64,000 nt of DNA from Micromonospora pattaloongensis (GCF_900107255.1 NZ_FNPH01000003.1:434001-498000), one strand, 5' to 3'. Shown: positions 42,207 through 57,877, counted from the first letter of the stretch. The notes: a model not told the origin generated them from the sequence alone. Translations and numbers: made by a program.

Positions 42207-42566
42207 CTAGTCGACGGTCGGGGCGAAGTCCTGCCCGACCGGGGTCGTCGCGAGGGCGAACAGCCCGATCACGGCGACGACGACCAGGGTGGTGGCGGCC
42301 AGGACCAGACCGGCCCAGGCGAGTCGCTCACCGCGCGCCAGCCAGGCCGCGCCGGTCAGATAACCCCCCGAGGCGTACGCCTCCCGGCGCGCCTGCCGGG
42401 CCAGCGTCAACGCCACCGTCGCCGGCACGACGCCGCCGAGGAACGGCCCGGTCACCGCCGCGACGAGCCCGAGCAGGAACACGGTGCGGGCCTTGGTGGA
42501 GCGGACCGGGTCCGGATCGAGCGGGTGACGCGCGGCGCTCGGAACGGACACGGGCAGCGACGTCAT
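42207..42566 (-). CDS. Small DUF4190-like membrane protein
   Basis: 119 residues from MTSLPVSVPSAARH, chosen for GGGGGAG 5 nt upstream. Two hydrophobic segments (~27-55 TVFLLGLVAAVTGPFLGGVVPATVALTLA and ~80-108 LAWAGLVLAATTLVVVAVIGLF) flank RQARREAYASGGYLTG, again the DUF4190-like layout of its neighbour. The two genes probably form a pair (85 nt apart). Function unknown. Confidence 0.7.
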   Translation of the reverse strand: MTSLPVSVPSAARHPLDPDPVRSTKARTVFLLGLVAAVTGPFLGGVVPATVALTLARQARREAYASGGYLTGAAWLARGERLAWAGLVLAATTLVVVAVIGLFALATTPVGQDFAPTVD

Positions 42567-42591
42567 CGGCACTCCCCCAGCGTACAAAAGG

Positions 42592-42637
42592 CCAGGGCGC
42601 CCGCCGCCTCGCGCGAGCGAGACGACGGGCGCCCTGG
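42592..42637 (-). terminator. Terminator after rpoC
   Basis: A perfect 12-bp stem (42592-42603 / 42626-42637; CCAGGGCGCCCG) is followed on the minus strand by CCTTTTG. It begins 11 nt after the rpoC stop and ends the rpoBC operon. Confidence 0.85.
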
Positions 42638-42647
42638 ATGGAGCTGG

Positions 42648-46535
<3,888 letters not shown>

Positions 46536-46580
46536 GTTATGTGTCCCTCGTGTCGTTGTCCGTTGATTGCCACTCAGGCG

Positions 46581-46654
46581 GAGGTCGGGGGCGGCATGAC
46601 CCGCGGAGGGATCAAACCTGACCGCCCGGAGCGGGGCATGCCGCCCCCGACCTC
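46581..46654 (-). repeat. 18-bp perfect inverted repeat between rpoB and rpoC
   Basis: GAGGTCGGGGGCGGCATG (46581-46598) pairs perfectly with 46637-46654 across a 38-nt loop, filling most of the 127-nt rpoB-rpoC gap. No U-run follows. It would fold as a long hairpin in the mRNA, and could be an RNase III site, a pause or an attenuator. Confidence 0.85.
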
Positions 46655-46662
46655 ACGCACCC

Positions 46663-50094
<3,432 letters not shown>

Positions 50095-50571
50095 GATGCG
50101 TCCTTCCGAGGACCGGTGCTGCAAACGGCTGTAACGCGTGCACTCCAATGGACCCCACTCTGAACATCCAGGATCGGAGATTCTGGGCAGGGGTCAAGTC
50201 AGAAGACAGCGCAAACTAGCAGTGTAGCCGCATGGCTAACCGCTGTCCAGCCCACCCCGGCAGGGCGCTGCGGAACACGCCGGACGCACCTGACCGGTGC
50301 CGTCGGGCGGCTCAGAACGCGCGCTCCCCGCTGGGCTCCGCCGGGCCGGACGGCGGCTCGTGTCGCCGCTGCCCTTACCCGAGCGAGGGCCGTTGCAAGC
50401 GTGGAAGGTCTTGCTGATGTCAGGGTGCCTGGGCGCACGGGCCGCGTCAAGAGTCGGCGCGCCGTTGCCTCACGTCTTTCGGCGACACCGGACCACCCGC
50501 GCCGGGTGGTCACCGCGCGCCGCCCGGGCAACTGCCTGCTGACGGGCGTCGCGTCGGCGGCGCGCAAAGCA
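50095..50571 (-). promoter_or_regulatory. rplL-rpoB intergenic region and rpoB leader
   Basis: About 480 nt without a supported gene. It contains the rpoB promoter (50221-50249). The part from 50250 to 50571 shows no clear coding signal or structure. Confidence 0.5.
50221..50249 (-). promoter_or_regulatory. Sigma-70-type promoter of rpoBC
   Basis: TGGACA (50249-50244), 17 nt, TACACT (50226-50221). The untranslated leader would be about 120 nt. So rpoBC can be transcribed separately from rplJL. Confidence 0.75.
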
Positions 50572-50611
50572 GAAGCGGGCGGCGACCCGGTGCCGGATCG
50601 CCGCCCGCTTC
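50572..50611 (-). terminator. Terminator after rplL
   Basis: A perfect 14-bp stem (50572-50585 / 50598-50611; GAAGCGGGCGGCGA) with a 12-nt loop starts 18 nt after the rplL stop, followed by TGCTTTGC on the minus strand. Confidence 0.85.
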
Positions 50612-50629
50612 GACGCGGTGTGCGTCAGC

Positions 50630-51019
50630 TCACTTGAGGGTGACCTTCGCGCCCTCGGCCTCGAGCTTGGCCTTCGCCTTGTCGGCGTTCTCCTTGTTGG
50701 CCTTCTCCAGGACCGGCTTCGGCGCGGCCTCGACGAGGTCCTTGGCCTCCTTCAGGCCCAGGCCGGTCAGCTCACGCACGACCTTGATGACCTGGATCTT
50801 CTTGCCGCCGTCGCTCTCGAGGATGACGTCGAACTCGTCCTTCTCCTCCTCCGCGGGGGCAGCGCCGGCGGCGGCACCCGGGGCGGCGGCCGCGACGGCG
50901 ACCGGCGCGGCGGCGGTGACGTCGAAGGTGTCCTCGAACTGCTTCACGAACTCGGAGAGCTCGATCAGCGTCATCTCCTTGAACGCGTCGAGCAGCTCTT
51001 CGGTGCTGAGCTTCGCCAT
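50630..51019 (-). CDS. rplL: 50S ribosomal protein L7/L12
   Basis: Stalk protein that recruits translational GTPases. 129 residues: N-terminal dimer domain [26 protein letters not shown], Ala/Gly hinge ([20 protein letters not shown]), C-terminal domain [21 protein letters not shown]. 60 nt after rplJ. Confidence 0.98.
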   Translation of the reverse strand: MAKLSTEELLDAFKEMTLIELSEFVKQFEDTFDVTAAAPVAVAAAAPGAAAGAAPAEEEKDEFDVILESDGGKKIQVIKVVRELTGLGLKEAKDLVEAAPKPVLEKANKENADKAKAKLEAEGAKVTLK

Positions 51020-51079
51020 GGCTGGCGTCCTTTCCTCAATGTCTTTCAATGACTGGGTGTTGCGCCGGGGCGGACCGCA

Positions 51080-51625
51080 CTAGGCGGCCTGCTCCTCCTG
51101 CTCGCGCTTCTTGTCCTGCAGGGCAGCCGCCGTGCGGGCGGCCTTCGACAGCGGCGCCTGGAGCACGGCCGCGGCCTTGCTCAGGTTGGCCTTCATCGCG
51201 CCGGCCAGCTTGGCCAGCAGCACCTCACGGGACTCGAGGTCAGCCAGCTTGGTGACCTCGGCCGCCGTGATCGCCTTACCCTCGAACACGCCGCCCTTGA
51301 TGACGAGCAGCGGGTTGGCCTTCGCGAAATCACGCAGGCCCTTCGCCGCCTCAACGACATCGCCGGAGACGAAGGTGAGCGCGGTAGGACCGGAGAACAG
51401 CTCGTCGAGGCCCTCGATGCCGGCCTCGCTCGCGGCACGCTTCGCCAGGGTGTTCTTCGCGACCTCGTAGGTCGCGGTCTGGCCGAGCGCACGCCGCAGC
51501 TGGGTCAGCTGCGAGACCGTGAGGCCACGGTACTCGGTCAGCACGGTGGCGCCGGCGTTGCGGAAGCTCTCCGTCAGCTCGGCGACCGCGCCGGCCTTGT
51601 CGGCCCGAATCGGCTTGTCCGCCAT
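51080..51625 (-). CDS. rplJ: 50S ribosomal protein L10
   Basis: Stalk base that carries L7/L12 dimers and, with them, represses its own mRNA. 181 residues from [21 protein letters not shown], with GAGGAGG upstream. [19 protein letters not shown] and the C-terminal helix [10 protein letters not shown] are typical. An L10-type leader with an attenuator precedes it. Confidence 0.98.
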   Translation of the reverse strand: MADKPIRADKAGAVAELTESFRNAGATVLTEYRGLTVSQLTQLRRALGQTATYEVAKNTLAKRAASEAGIEGLDELFSGPTALTFVSGDVVEAAKGLRDFAKANPLLVIKGGVFEGKAITAAEVTKLADLESREVLLAKLAGAMKANLSKAAAVLQAPLSKAARTAAALQDKKREQEEQAA

Positions 51626-51684
51626 GTCCCTCCTCTCTCGTTGCTCCAGGCTGGCTACCTTGTCGGCAAGGACCCACGGCAACG

Positions 51685-51715
51685 AAAAACGCCCCGGCGC
51701 AGGGCGCACGGGGCG
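51685..51715 (-). terminator. Intrinsic attenuator in the rplJ leader
   Basis: CGCCCCG / CGGGGCG (51709-51715 and 51690-51696) with a 12-nt loop, followed on the minus strand by TTTTT (51689-51685), 60 nt before the rplJ ATG. This is one of few hairpins in the window with a true U-run. Confidence 0.8.
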
Positions 51716-51840
51716 GAGGCGGTCGTGCGGACACGACCGACGCGCTTCACCGTCTCCCCCTGCGCGGGCCGCCCGTCTCCGACGGGACCTTCAACCGTGC
51801 GTGAGCACGGTGACCAGCGGTCTCTGGGTGGTTACGATCA
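51685..51840 (-). promoter_or_regulatory. Ribosomal protein L10 leader
   Basis: The minus-strand leader shows CCAGAGACCGCTGGTCACC, GGTTGAAGGTCCCGTCGG, then GAGACGGGCGGCCCGCGCAG and GGGGGAGACGG, the segments of the actinobacterial L10 leader where L10-L12 binds. It ends at the intrinsic attenuator 51685-51715. Confidence 0.8.
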
Positions 51841-51872
51841 TCGCCCGGCCGTGAAGACCAGACGCGTCGGCA

Positions 51873-51902
51873 AGAGTACGCGACCCGGGGCGTCACCGCC
51901 AA
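51873..51902 (-). promoter_or_regulatory. Sigma-70-type promoter of rplJL
   Basis: TTGGCG (51902-51897), 18 nt, TACTCT (51878-51873), placed 25-30 nt upstream of the L10 leader. Same design as the infA promoter. Confidence 0.7.
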
Positions 51903-51915
51903 ATCACCGGAGGTG

Positions 51916-51960
51916 GGCCCGGACACCCGCGCGGCCGCCGGCCGCGTGACGTACCGGGCC
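51916..51960 (-). terminator. Nested hairpin after the ABC permease
   Basis: GGCCCGG / CCGGGCC (51916-51922 / 51954-51960) encloses a second stem CGCGGCC / GGCCGCG. It begins at the base next to the permease stop and separates the transporter from the rplJ promoter. Confidence 0.65.
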
Positions 51961-52650
51961 TCATCTGCGGGCGCGCCGCAGCCGGGCGTACCCGGCGAGC
52001 GCCAGCACGGCCCACGCCAGCGCGTGCAGCGTCAGCATCGCGACCGTTCCGGCGCCGGGGGCACCCGTCAGGGCGCGCGCGGTGGACATCAGCGGCGGCA
52101 CCGCCCAGGGCGCGACGGAGGCCTTCATCCCGAACGCCAGCGCCGCCACCGCTCCGCCGACGAGCACGACCAGACCGTGGCGGGGGCTGCCGGTCACCGC
52201 CCGGCTGGCCAGCGCCCCCAGCGCGACGGCCGCCGCCAACGCGAGCAGGTGCGCCCAGACGCCGAGCGCGATCCCCTCCCCCAGTGGCAGGTCGCCGGGC
52301 TCGCGCGGCCCGGTGATCCCGCCGACCAGCCACGGCGACAGCAATCCGATCACCACGGTCGCGGCGCCGGCGAGCGCGCCGGCGAGCAGCCCCGCCGCGA
52401 GCTCACGACCGGGGCCCGCAGCCACCAGCGCGAGCCGACGCTGCAGATCCGGCTCGGCGTCCAGCAGCAGCTTCGTCTGCCAGGCGAGCACCGGGAACAG
52501 GACCACCGCGGAGACCCCGTACGCCTCCGCGGCCTGCGCCGCGCCGCCGCCGTGCAGTACGCCCAGCACGACCAGCCCGGCGATCAGCGGGGCGTACGCG
52601 CGGCCGGTGCGGACGAACGCGGCGAGCCGCATCCGGGTCAACGCGGTCAC
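51961..52650 (-). CDS. ABC transporter permease-like membrane protein
   Basis: 229 residues, very hydrophobic, with about five to six membrane helices (for example APLIAGLVVLGVLHGG, AAGLLAGALAGAATVVIGLL, IALGVWAHLLALAAAVALG, TVAMLTLHALAWAVLALAGY). GTG start overlaps the ATPase stop (GTGA), so they are co-translated. It resembles ABC-2-type small exporter permeases in size and context, but I recognise no specific family. Substrate unknown. Confidence 0.7.
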   Translation of the reverse strand: MTALTRMRLAAFVRTGRAYAPLIAGLVVLGVLHGGGAAQAAEAYGVSAVVLFPVLAWQTKLLLDAEPDLQRRLALVAAGPGRELAAGLLAGALAGAATVVIGLLSPWLVGGITGPREPGDLPLGEGIALGVWAHLLALAAAVALGALASRAVTGSPRHGLVVLVGGAVAALAFGMKASVAPWAVPPLMSTARALTGAPGAGTVAMLTLHALAWAVLALAGYARLRRARR

Positions 52651-53384
52651 GACGCCTCCCGCTGGCGTACCCGGAGCACCTGGTGGCCGGCGGCCCGCAA
52701 CGCGGCGACCGCGTCGGCGGCGGCCGCGACCGGCACCGCCAGCTCGACCACGCACATCGGAGACGCCGCCGGGACGGTCACCGAAACCCGCCCGTCGGCG
52801 ACGGTCCAGCGCACCGCGTCGGGCAGCCGTGCCGTCTCGCCCCGGTGATCGCTGACCAGTACGCTCCCGCCCGCCCCGGCGACCTCCGCCACCAGCTCGG
52901 GCACCAGCTCGCGGGTCGGGCCGTCGAGCCCCTCCCACGGCTCGTCGAGGATCAACAGGCCGGGCGGGCGGAGCAGCGCCTGCGCGAGCCCTACCTTCTG
53001 CGCCGTCCCCTTCGACAGCGCGGGAAGCTTCACGTGCCGGTACGCCGCCAGTCCCAGGCGCTCGGTCCAGCCGTCGACGGCCGCGGTCGCCTCGGCGGCC
53101 CGCAGGCCCCGCAGCCGCGCCATCGCCGCCAGGTACTGCGCGACGGTGAAGGGCTGCTCGGCGGGGAAGCGCTCCGGCACCCAGCCGGTGACCGGAGGAC
53201 GGTCACGCACCGCACCCCGGCCGGGCCGGAGCACGCCGGCCGCGAGCTGCAGAAGCGTCGACTTTCCGGCACCGTTGCGCCCCTCGATCACCACGATCTG
53301 GCCGGGCTCGGCCGTCACGGCGACCTCCCGGAGCACCCACGGACCCCGCCGGCCGTACCGGAACCACACCTCGTCCAGTCGCAC
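52647..53384 (-). CDS. ABC transporter ATP-binding protein with atypical signature
   Basis: 245 residues. Walker A GRNGAGKS (35-42), Walker B LLILDEP (143-149), D-loop GLD and an H-loop in VSDHRGE. The signature motif is LSKGTAQKV (123-131) instead of LSGGQ, seen in some exporter ATPases of the CcmA/antibiotic-export type. The C-terminal ~60 residues (VAAAADAVAALRAAGHQVL) look like a small regulatory domain. It lies between rplA and rplJ. Confidence 0.85.
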   Translation of the reverse strand: MRLDEVWFRYGRRGPWVLREVAVTAEPGQIVVIEGRNGAGKSTLLQLAAGVLRPGRGAVRDRPPVTGWVPERFPAEQPFTVAQYLAAMARLRGLRAAEATAAVDGWTERLGLAAYRHVKLPALSKGTAQKVGLAQALLRPPGLLILDEPWEGLDGPTRELVPELVAEVAGAGGSVLVSDHRGETARLPDAVRWTVADGRVSVTVPAASPMCVVELAVPVAAAADAVAALRAAGHQVLRVRQREAS

Positions 53385-53410
53385 GGCGCCGAGCTTTGCA
53401 CACCAGACGC

Positions 53411-53446
53411 CGATCGGGGCGCCCCCGGTTGGGGACGCCCCGATCG
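53411..53446 (-). terminator. Terminator after rplA
   Basis: CGATCGGGGCG / CGCCCCGATCG (53411-53421 / 53436-53446), extended inward by CCCC/GGGG. It begins 22 nt after the rplA stop and ends the secE-nusG-rplK-rplA group. Confidence 0.8.
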
Positions 53447-53467
53447 CGCGCGGTGTGCGGGGCCGGA

Positions 53468-54178
53468 TCAGGCCTCGGTCTCGCTCAGGTTCTTCACGAT
53501 GTTCGGGTCGACCGGAACACCCGGGCCCATCGTCGTGGTCAGGGTGACCTTCTTGAGGTACTTGCCCTTCGCCGCGGACGGCTTGGCGCGGAGCACCTCG
53601 TCGAGAACGGCCGCGTAGTTCTCGACCAGCTTGGTCTCGTCGAACGACGCCTTGCCGATGATCAGGTGCAGGTTCGAGTGCTTGTCCACGCGGAACGTGA
53701 TCTTACCGCCCTTGATGTCCGAGACGGCCTTGGTGACGTCCATGGTCACGGTGCCGGTCTTCGGGTTCGGCATGAGACCGCGCGGGCCCAGGATCCGCGC
53801 GATCCGACCGATCTTGGCCATCTGGTCCGGCGTGGCGATCGCCGCGTCGAAGTCCAGCCAGCCCTCCTGAATCCGGGCGACCAGCTCGTCGGTGCCCACC
53901 TCGTCGGCGCCGGCGGCGGCGGCCTCGTCGGCCTTCGCACCGGCGGCGAACACGATCACGCGGGCGGTCTTACCGGTGCCGTGCGGCAGGTTGACCGTGC
54001 CGCGGACCATCTGGTCCGCCTTCCGCGGGTCGACGCCGAGGCGCATCGCGACCTCGACCGTGGCGTCGAACTTGACGTTGGTGGTCTCCTTGGCCAGCTT
54101 GACGGCCTCGGCGGGGCTGTAGAGCTTCGACCGGTCGACCTGGTCGACGGCCTTGCGGTAGTTCTTGCTGCGCTGCAT
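53468..54178 (-). CDS. rplA: 50S ribosomal protein L1
   Basis: L1-stalk protein that moves deacylated tRNA out of the E site and represses its own operon in many bacteria. 236 residues, [21 protein letters not shown], with the L1 signature [20 protein letters not shown] and [18 protein letters not shown]-like end ([20 protein letters not shown]). 96 nt after rplK. Confidence 0.98.
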   Translation of the reverse strand: MQRSKNYRKAVDQVDRSKLYSPAEAVKLAKETTNVKFDATVEVAMRLGVDPRKADQMVRGTVNLPHGTGKTARVIVFAAGAKADEAAAAGADEVGTDELVARIQEGWLDFDAAIATPDQMAKIGRIARILGPRGLMPNPKTGTVTMDVTKAVSDIKGGKITFRVDKHSNLHLIIGKASFDETKLVENYAAVLDEVLRAKPSAAKGKYLKKVTLTTTMGPGVPVDPNIVKNLSETEA

Positions 54179-54274
54179 TTTCGTGCACTCCTGTGGTCAT
54201 TGGCGGGGCGCGCGACGCGCGTCACCCTCCCACGATGTGAATCTTGCTTGTGTCCGGTCCGACGACCGCGACGG

Positions 54275-54706
54275 TCAGTCCTTGACCGTGATGCCCATCG
54301 AACGCGCGGTGCCGGCGATGATCTTCTCCGCCTGGTCCAGGTCGTTGGCGTTGAGGTCCGCCATCTTCTTCTCCGCGATCTCGCGCAGCTGCGCGCGGGT
54401 CACCGAGCCGACCTTGGTCGCCTGCGGCACGCCGGAGCCCTTCTGCACACCGGCGGCCTTGATCAGCAGGCGCGCGGCGGGCGGGGTCTTCAGCACGAAG
54501 GTGAAGGAGCGGTCCTCGTAGACGCTGATCTCGGCGGGGACGATGTCGCCCCGCTGCGACTCGGTCTGCGCGTTGTAGGACTTGCAGAACTCCATGATGT
54601 TGACGCCGTGCTGACCGAGCGCCGGGCCGACCGGCGGCGCCGGGGTGGCCTGGCCCGCCGGCAGCTGAAGCGTGAACGTCTTGACGAGCTTCTTCTTCGG
54701 AGGCAT
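54275..54706 (-). CDS. rplK: 50S ribosomal protein L11
   Basis: GTPase-centre protein and target of thiopeptides, also needed for RelA sensing. 143 residues, [36 protein letters not shown]; the proline pair PAPP of the N-domain is intact. C-domain [16 protein letters not shown]. The start has SD AGGAAGAG region upstream. 156 nt after nusG. Confidence 0.98.
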   Translation of the reverse strand: MPPKKKLVKTFTLQLPAGQATPAPPVGPALGQHGVNIMEFCKSYNAQTESQRGDIVPAEISVYEDRSFTFVLKTPPAARLLIKAAGVQKGSGVPQATKVGSVTRAQLREIAEKKMADLNANDLDQAEKIIAGTARSMGITVKD

Positions 54707-54862
54707 GTCTCTTCCTGGGACTTGATCCGGTGGATGTCACCTGACGTTGCCCGTAGGACGCGCACGGTCAGCGCAGACCTACGGGCCGACGTTCAAGGGT
54801 AGCGCAGCGTCGGATCGGGATATTCCCCGAGGTCGCTGCGACGCTACGCCGCGCAAACGGCG

Positions 54863-55591
54863 TCAGATCTTGGCGACCTGGTTGAAGTTGAGCTCGACCG
54901 GCGTCTCCCGGCCGAAGATCGACACCAGCACCTTGAGCTTCTGCTGATCGGCGTTGATCTCGCTGATCGTGGCCGGCAGCGACGCGAAGGCGCCGTCCGT
55001 GACGGTGACCGAGTCGCCGACCTCGAAGTCGAGGACCTTGATCTCCGGCTTGGCCTTCTTCTGCTCCGCGGTCTCCACCGCGGGCGCGAGCCACTTCAGC
55101 ACCTCGTCGAGGGAGAGCGGCGCCGGGCGGTCGGCCCGGTCGGTCGCGCCGACGAAGCCGGTCACCCCCGGGGTGTTGCGCACGCAGGAGTACGACTCCG
55201 GCGTCAGGTCCATGCGGACCAGGATGTAGCCGGGGAAGACCTTGTTCTGCACCTGCAGGCGCTTGCCGTTCTTGACCTCGACCTCTTCGCGGGTCGGCAC
55301 CTCGACCTGGAAGATGAACTCCTCCATGTCGAGGCTCGTGATCCGGGTCTCGAGGTTGGTCTTGACCTTGTTCTCGTAACCGGCGTACGAGTGCACCACG
55401 TACCAGTCGCCGGGCGCGTAGCGCAGCTTCTGCCGCAGCTCCGCCACCGGGTCGAAGTCGGTCTCGGGCTCCGGCTCCGCGACGGGCGCGAAATCCGGCT
55501 CGCGGGCGGCCTCGACCGACTCGTCACTGGCCGCCGTCGCCACCGGGGACTGCTCCTCGGCGTTGTCGGCGGTCTCGTCGTACTCAGCCAC
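54863..55591 (-). CDS. nusG: Transcription termination/antitermination factor NusG
   Basis: 242 residues. About 60 N-terminal acidic residues ([20 protein letters not shown]) precede the NGN domain ([21 protein letters not shown]) and the KOW domain ([21 protein letters not shown]). The extension is typical of actinobacterial NusG. Links RNA polymerase to Rho or S10. 19 nt after secE. Confidence 0.98.
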   Translation of the reverse strand: MAEYDETADNAEEQSPVATAASDESVEAAREPDFAPVAEPEPETDFDPVAELRQKLRYAPGDWYVVHSYAGYENKVKTNLETRITSLDMEEFIFQVEVPTREEVEVKNGKRLQVQNKVFPGYILVRMDLTPESYSCVRNTPGVTGFVGATDRADRPAPLSLDEVLKWLAPAVETAEQKKAKPEIKVLDFEVGDSVTVTDGAFASLPATISEINADQQKLKVLVSIFGRETPVELNFNQVAKI

Positions 55592-55610
55592 GCTTGCTCA
55601 CTTCCGTCTG

Positions 55611-55997
55611 TCAGCTCTTGTTACCGAAGACCAACAGCACGCCCTTGGCGAACGCGTAGTCCAGGCCGGCCACGATCGTCAGCATCACGGCGACGAACAC
55701 GACCACCACGGCGGTGTAGGTCAACAGTTCCTTGCGGGTCGGCCAGATGACCTTACGCAGCTCGGCCACGACCTCGCGAATAAACCGGACAATCCGGCCG
55801 AAGAACCCTACCCGTTGGGTGTCCTTCTTCGCCTTCGCCTTGTCGTCCGCAGACTCCGCCCTGCGCCGGGCGCGGGTAGCGGTCCCGCCGCGCGAGACCG
55901 GCTCGTCCTCGGCGTCATCGTCGACAGCGCCGTCGAACGCCTCGTCCTCGAGGCGGTCGTCCGCGGCGTCCTCGCCGCGCCGATTGCGATCGGCCAC
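55611..55997 (-). CDS. secE: Preprotein translocase subunit SecE
   Basis: 128 residues from GTG with GGAGGG 4 nt upstream. A ~65-residue acidic cytoplasmic N-terminus is followed by the amphipathic helix FIREVVAELRKVIWPTRKELL and one membrane helix (YTAVVVVFVAVMLTIVAGLDY). A CGCGCGTCC/GGACGCGCG hairpin (56026-56045) lies in its leader. Confidence 0.97.
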   Translation of the reverse strand: MADRNRRGEDAADDRLEDEAFDGAVDDDAEDEPVSRGGTATRARRRAESADDKAKAKKDTQRVGFFGRIVRFIREVVAELRKVIWPTRKELLTYTAVVVVFVAVMLTIVAGLDYAFAKGVLLVFGNKS

Positions 55998-56192
55998 TTC
56001 GCCCTCCGTCGGGGGGTGGTTGGGCCGCGCGTCCCTGGACGCGCGTGCGCTGGTCACGCCGGCCGCCCGCACCGATCCTGAGGGCGGGCCGCGGCCGGAG
56101 CAGCCGACGGAGAGAGCCGGGCCTGGCGCCGTGACGCCCGGACGGCCTCCGCCAAACGCCACCACCACGGGACGGTTGCCGCGACGAGCGAC

Positions 56193-56211
56193 ACCGGCCC
56201 CCAGGGCCGGT
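56193..56211 (-). terminator. Short hairpin after tRNA-Trp
   Basis: ACCGGCCC / GGGCCGGT with a 3-nt loop lies 13 nt past the tRNA 3' end. It may mark 3' processing or partial termination before secE. Confidence 0.5.
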
Positions 56212-56223
56212 CAGGCCTTAGGC

Positions 56224-56296
<73 letters not shown>

Positions 56297-56449
56297 TGTG
56301 GGGGCGGATCGACCCGCTCGACCGTGCACGGTCGAGCAGGGGTCACTGCCCCACGGCGGACCAGTGTACGGGTAGACCCGCGACTTTCCCAACCGGTCGC
56401 CCGCACCGCGTCGAAACATCCCGGCCGACCGCCCCGCAGGCCACCGCGG

Positions 56450-56839
56450 TCACGCCATCCGCACGGTCGCCCGGGCCTGCGCCAGCACCTTCTCGCCCTG
56501 GCAGGTCGCGGTCAGCTCCAGCCGCGTCAGGCCGTCTTCCGTGACGCCCTTCACGGCCGCCCGCACCTCGATCTCGGTGCCCTCGTCGTCGTCCGGCACC
56601 ACGACCGGCCGCGTGAACCGCACCCCGTACTCCACGACGGCGTCCGGCGCACCGGCCCACTCCGTGACCGCCCGTCCGACCAGCGCCATCGTGAACATCC
56701 CGTGGGCGATCACCCCCGGCAGCCCGACCTTCGTCGCGACCCGGTCGCTCCAGTGGATCTGGTTGAAGTCACCCGACGCCCCGGCGTAGCGGACCAGGTC
56801 CGCCCGGGTGATCCGGAACGTCTTCACCGGCAGCTCCAT
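56450..56839 (-). CDS. hadB: MaoC-like (3R)-hydroxyacyl-ACP dehydratase subunit HadB
   Basis: 129 residues, hotdog fold. The catalytic pair is D24 and H29 in SGDFNQIHW, and GVIAHGMFTMALVGRAV is the hotdog helix. In mycobacteria the HadB partner supplies the active site of the FAS-II dehydratase. It starts one base after the hadA stop (TGACATG). Micromonosporaceae lack mycolic acids, so the substrate is likely ordinary or polyketide acyl chains. Confidence 0.9.
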   Translation of the reverse strand: MELPVKTFRITRADLVRYAGASGDFNQIHWSDRVATKVGLPGVIAHGMFTMALVGRAVTEWAGAPDAVVEYGVRFTRPVVVPDDDEGTEIEVRAAVKGVTEDGLTRLELTATCQGEKVLAQARATVRMA

Positions 56840-56840
56840 G

Positions 56841-57287
56841 TCAGCCCTCCCCCCGTACGACGATCTTCGACCAGACCGTGACCACCGGCTCGCCGGCCGG
56901 CGTCGAGACGTCCGTGCGCGTGGTCAGGAAGTCGTGCCCACCGCGGGCCGTGATCTCCTCCACGGTGTTGACGCAGATCAGCTCGTCGCCCGCGACCACC
57001 GGCCGGGTGTACGCGAAGCGCTGGTCGCCGTGCACCACCCGGCTGTAGTCGACGCCGAGCTCCGGATCCTCGACGATCTGCCGGCTGGCGGCCATGGTGA
57101 TCACGACCGGGAAGGTGGGCGGCGCGACCACGTCGGGGTGCCCGAGCGCACGGGCCGCCTCCGGATCGTGGTGGGCGGGATCGGTCGCGCCGATCGCGGT
57201 CGCGAACTCACGGATCTTCTCGCGCCCCACCTGGTACGGGGCGGTCGGCGGGTAGCTCCGGCCGACGAATGACGGGTCCAAGGGCAT
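56841..57287 (-). CDS. hadA: MaoC N-domain-like dehydratase subunit HadA
   Basis: 148 residues, MPLDPSFVGRSYPPTAPYQVGREKIREFA, a hotdog domain that binds the acyl chain and partners with HadB. VVAPPTFPVVITM and YTRPVVAGDELICVNTVEEI are typical. No SD precedes the ATG, but TAGTTT lies 6 nt upstream, as in leaderless actinobacterial mRNAs. The rpmG terminator is directly upstream. Confidence 0.9.
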   Translation of the reverse strand: MPLDPSFVGRSYPPTAPYQVGREKIREFATAIGATDPAHHDPEAARALGHPDVVAPPTFPVVITMAASRQIVEDPELGVDYSRVVHGDQRFAYTRPVVAGDELICVNTVEEITARGGHDFLTTRTDVSTPAGEPVVTVWSKIVVRGEG

Positions 57288-57313
57288 GCCGCGAAACTAC
57301 ACGGACAAACAAA

Positions 57314-57372
57314 GATCGCCGCTTCGGCCGCGGGAGGCGCTGAACGTGCCTCGCGGAGCCGAAACGGCGATC
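57314..57372 (-). terminator. Terminator after rpmG
   Basis: Nested stems GATCGCCG/CGGCGATC, TTCGGC/GCCGAA and GGAGGC/GCCTC, followed on the minus strand by TTTGTTTG. A strong intrinsic terminator between rpmG and hadA. Confidence 0.85.
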
Positions 57373-57406
57373 GGGATGCTGGGACGCCGGCGGTCGCCGG
57401 CGACGG

Positions 57407-57574
57407 TCAGCGGGTCTCGCGGTGGATCGTGTGCTTGCCGTCCCGGGGGCAGAACTTCTTCAGCTCGATGCGGTCCGGGTCGTTACGGCGGTTCTTACGC
57501 GTGATGTAGTTGCGCTCCTTGCACTCCACACACGCCAAAGTGATCTTGGGACGGACGTCGGTCGCCTTGGCCAC
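57407..57574 (-). CDS. rpmG: 50S ribosomal protein L33
   Basis: 55 residues from GTG ([18 protein letters not shown]), ending KHTIHRETR. It has CVEC (C15, C18) and C42, but the fourth zinc cysteine is an aspartate (FCPRDGKH). It is therefore neither a full C+ nor a clean C- form. It follows tRNA-Met and is too short for many gene finders. Confidence 0.95.
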   Translation of the reverse strand: MAKATDVRPKITLACVECKERNYITRKNRRNDPDRIELKKFCPRDGKHTIHRETR

Positions 57575-57705
57575 GGCGGGGTGCCTTCCTCGTCAACGGA
57601 TGAACTACGACGTGCCAGCGTAGACGCAAACTGCGCGGACACGCAAAGTGGGCGCCGTCGGGCGCCCTCGCTTCAATCCCCGGGCACGTACCCGGTGATC
57701 GACAG

Positions 57706-57778
57706 TAGCGGTGGCCGGATTTGAACCGGCGACACAGCGATTATGAGCCGCTTGCTCTGCCAACTGAGCTACACCGCC
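57706..57778 (-). tRNA. tRNA-Met, elongator type (anticodon CAT)
   Basis: 73 nt; acceptor GGCGGTG/CACCGCT, D-arm GCTCAGTTGGCAGAGC, anticodon loop CTCATAA, T-arm CCGGTTCAAATCCGG. The first acceptor pair is G-U, and the anticodon stem lacks the three G-C pairs expected of initiator tRNA, so it is called elongator. Confidence 0.93.
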
Positions 57779-57804
57779 GTGGGCGGGTCCAAGATGACCC
57801 TCTG

Positions 57805-57877
57805 AGCCCCCTTACGGAATCGAACCGTAGACCTTCTCCTTACCATGGAGACGCTCTGCCGACTGAGCTAAGGGGGC
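57805..57877 (-). tRNA. tRNA-Thr (anticodon GGT)
   Basis: 73 nt; acceptor GCCCCCT/AGGGGGC, D-arm GCTCAGTCGGCAGAGC, anticodon loop ATGGTAA, T-arm ACGGTTCGATTCCGT. First of the Thr-Met-rpmG cluster. Confidence 0.97.
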
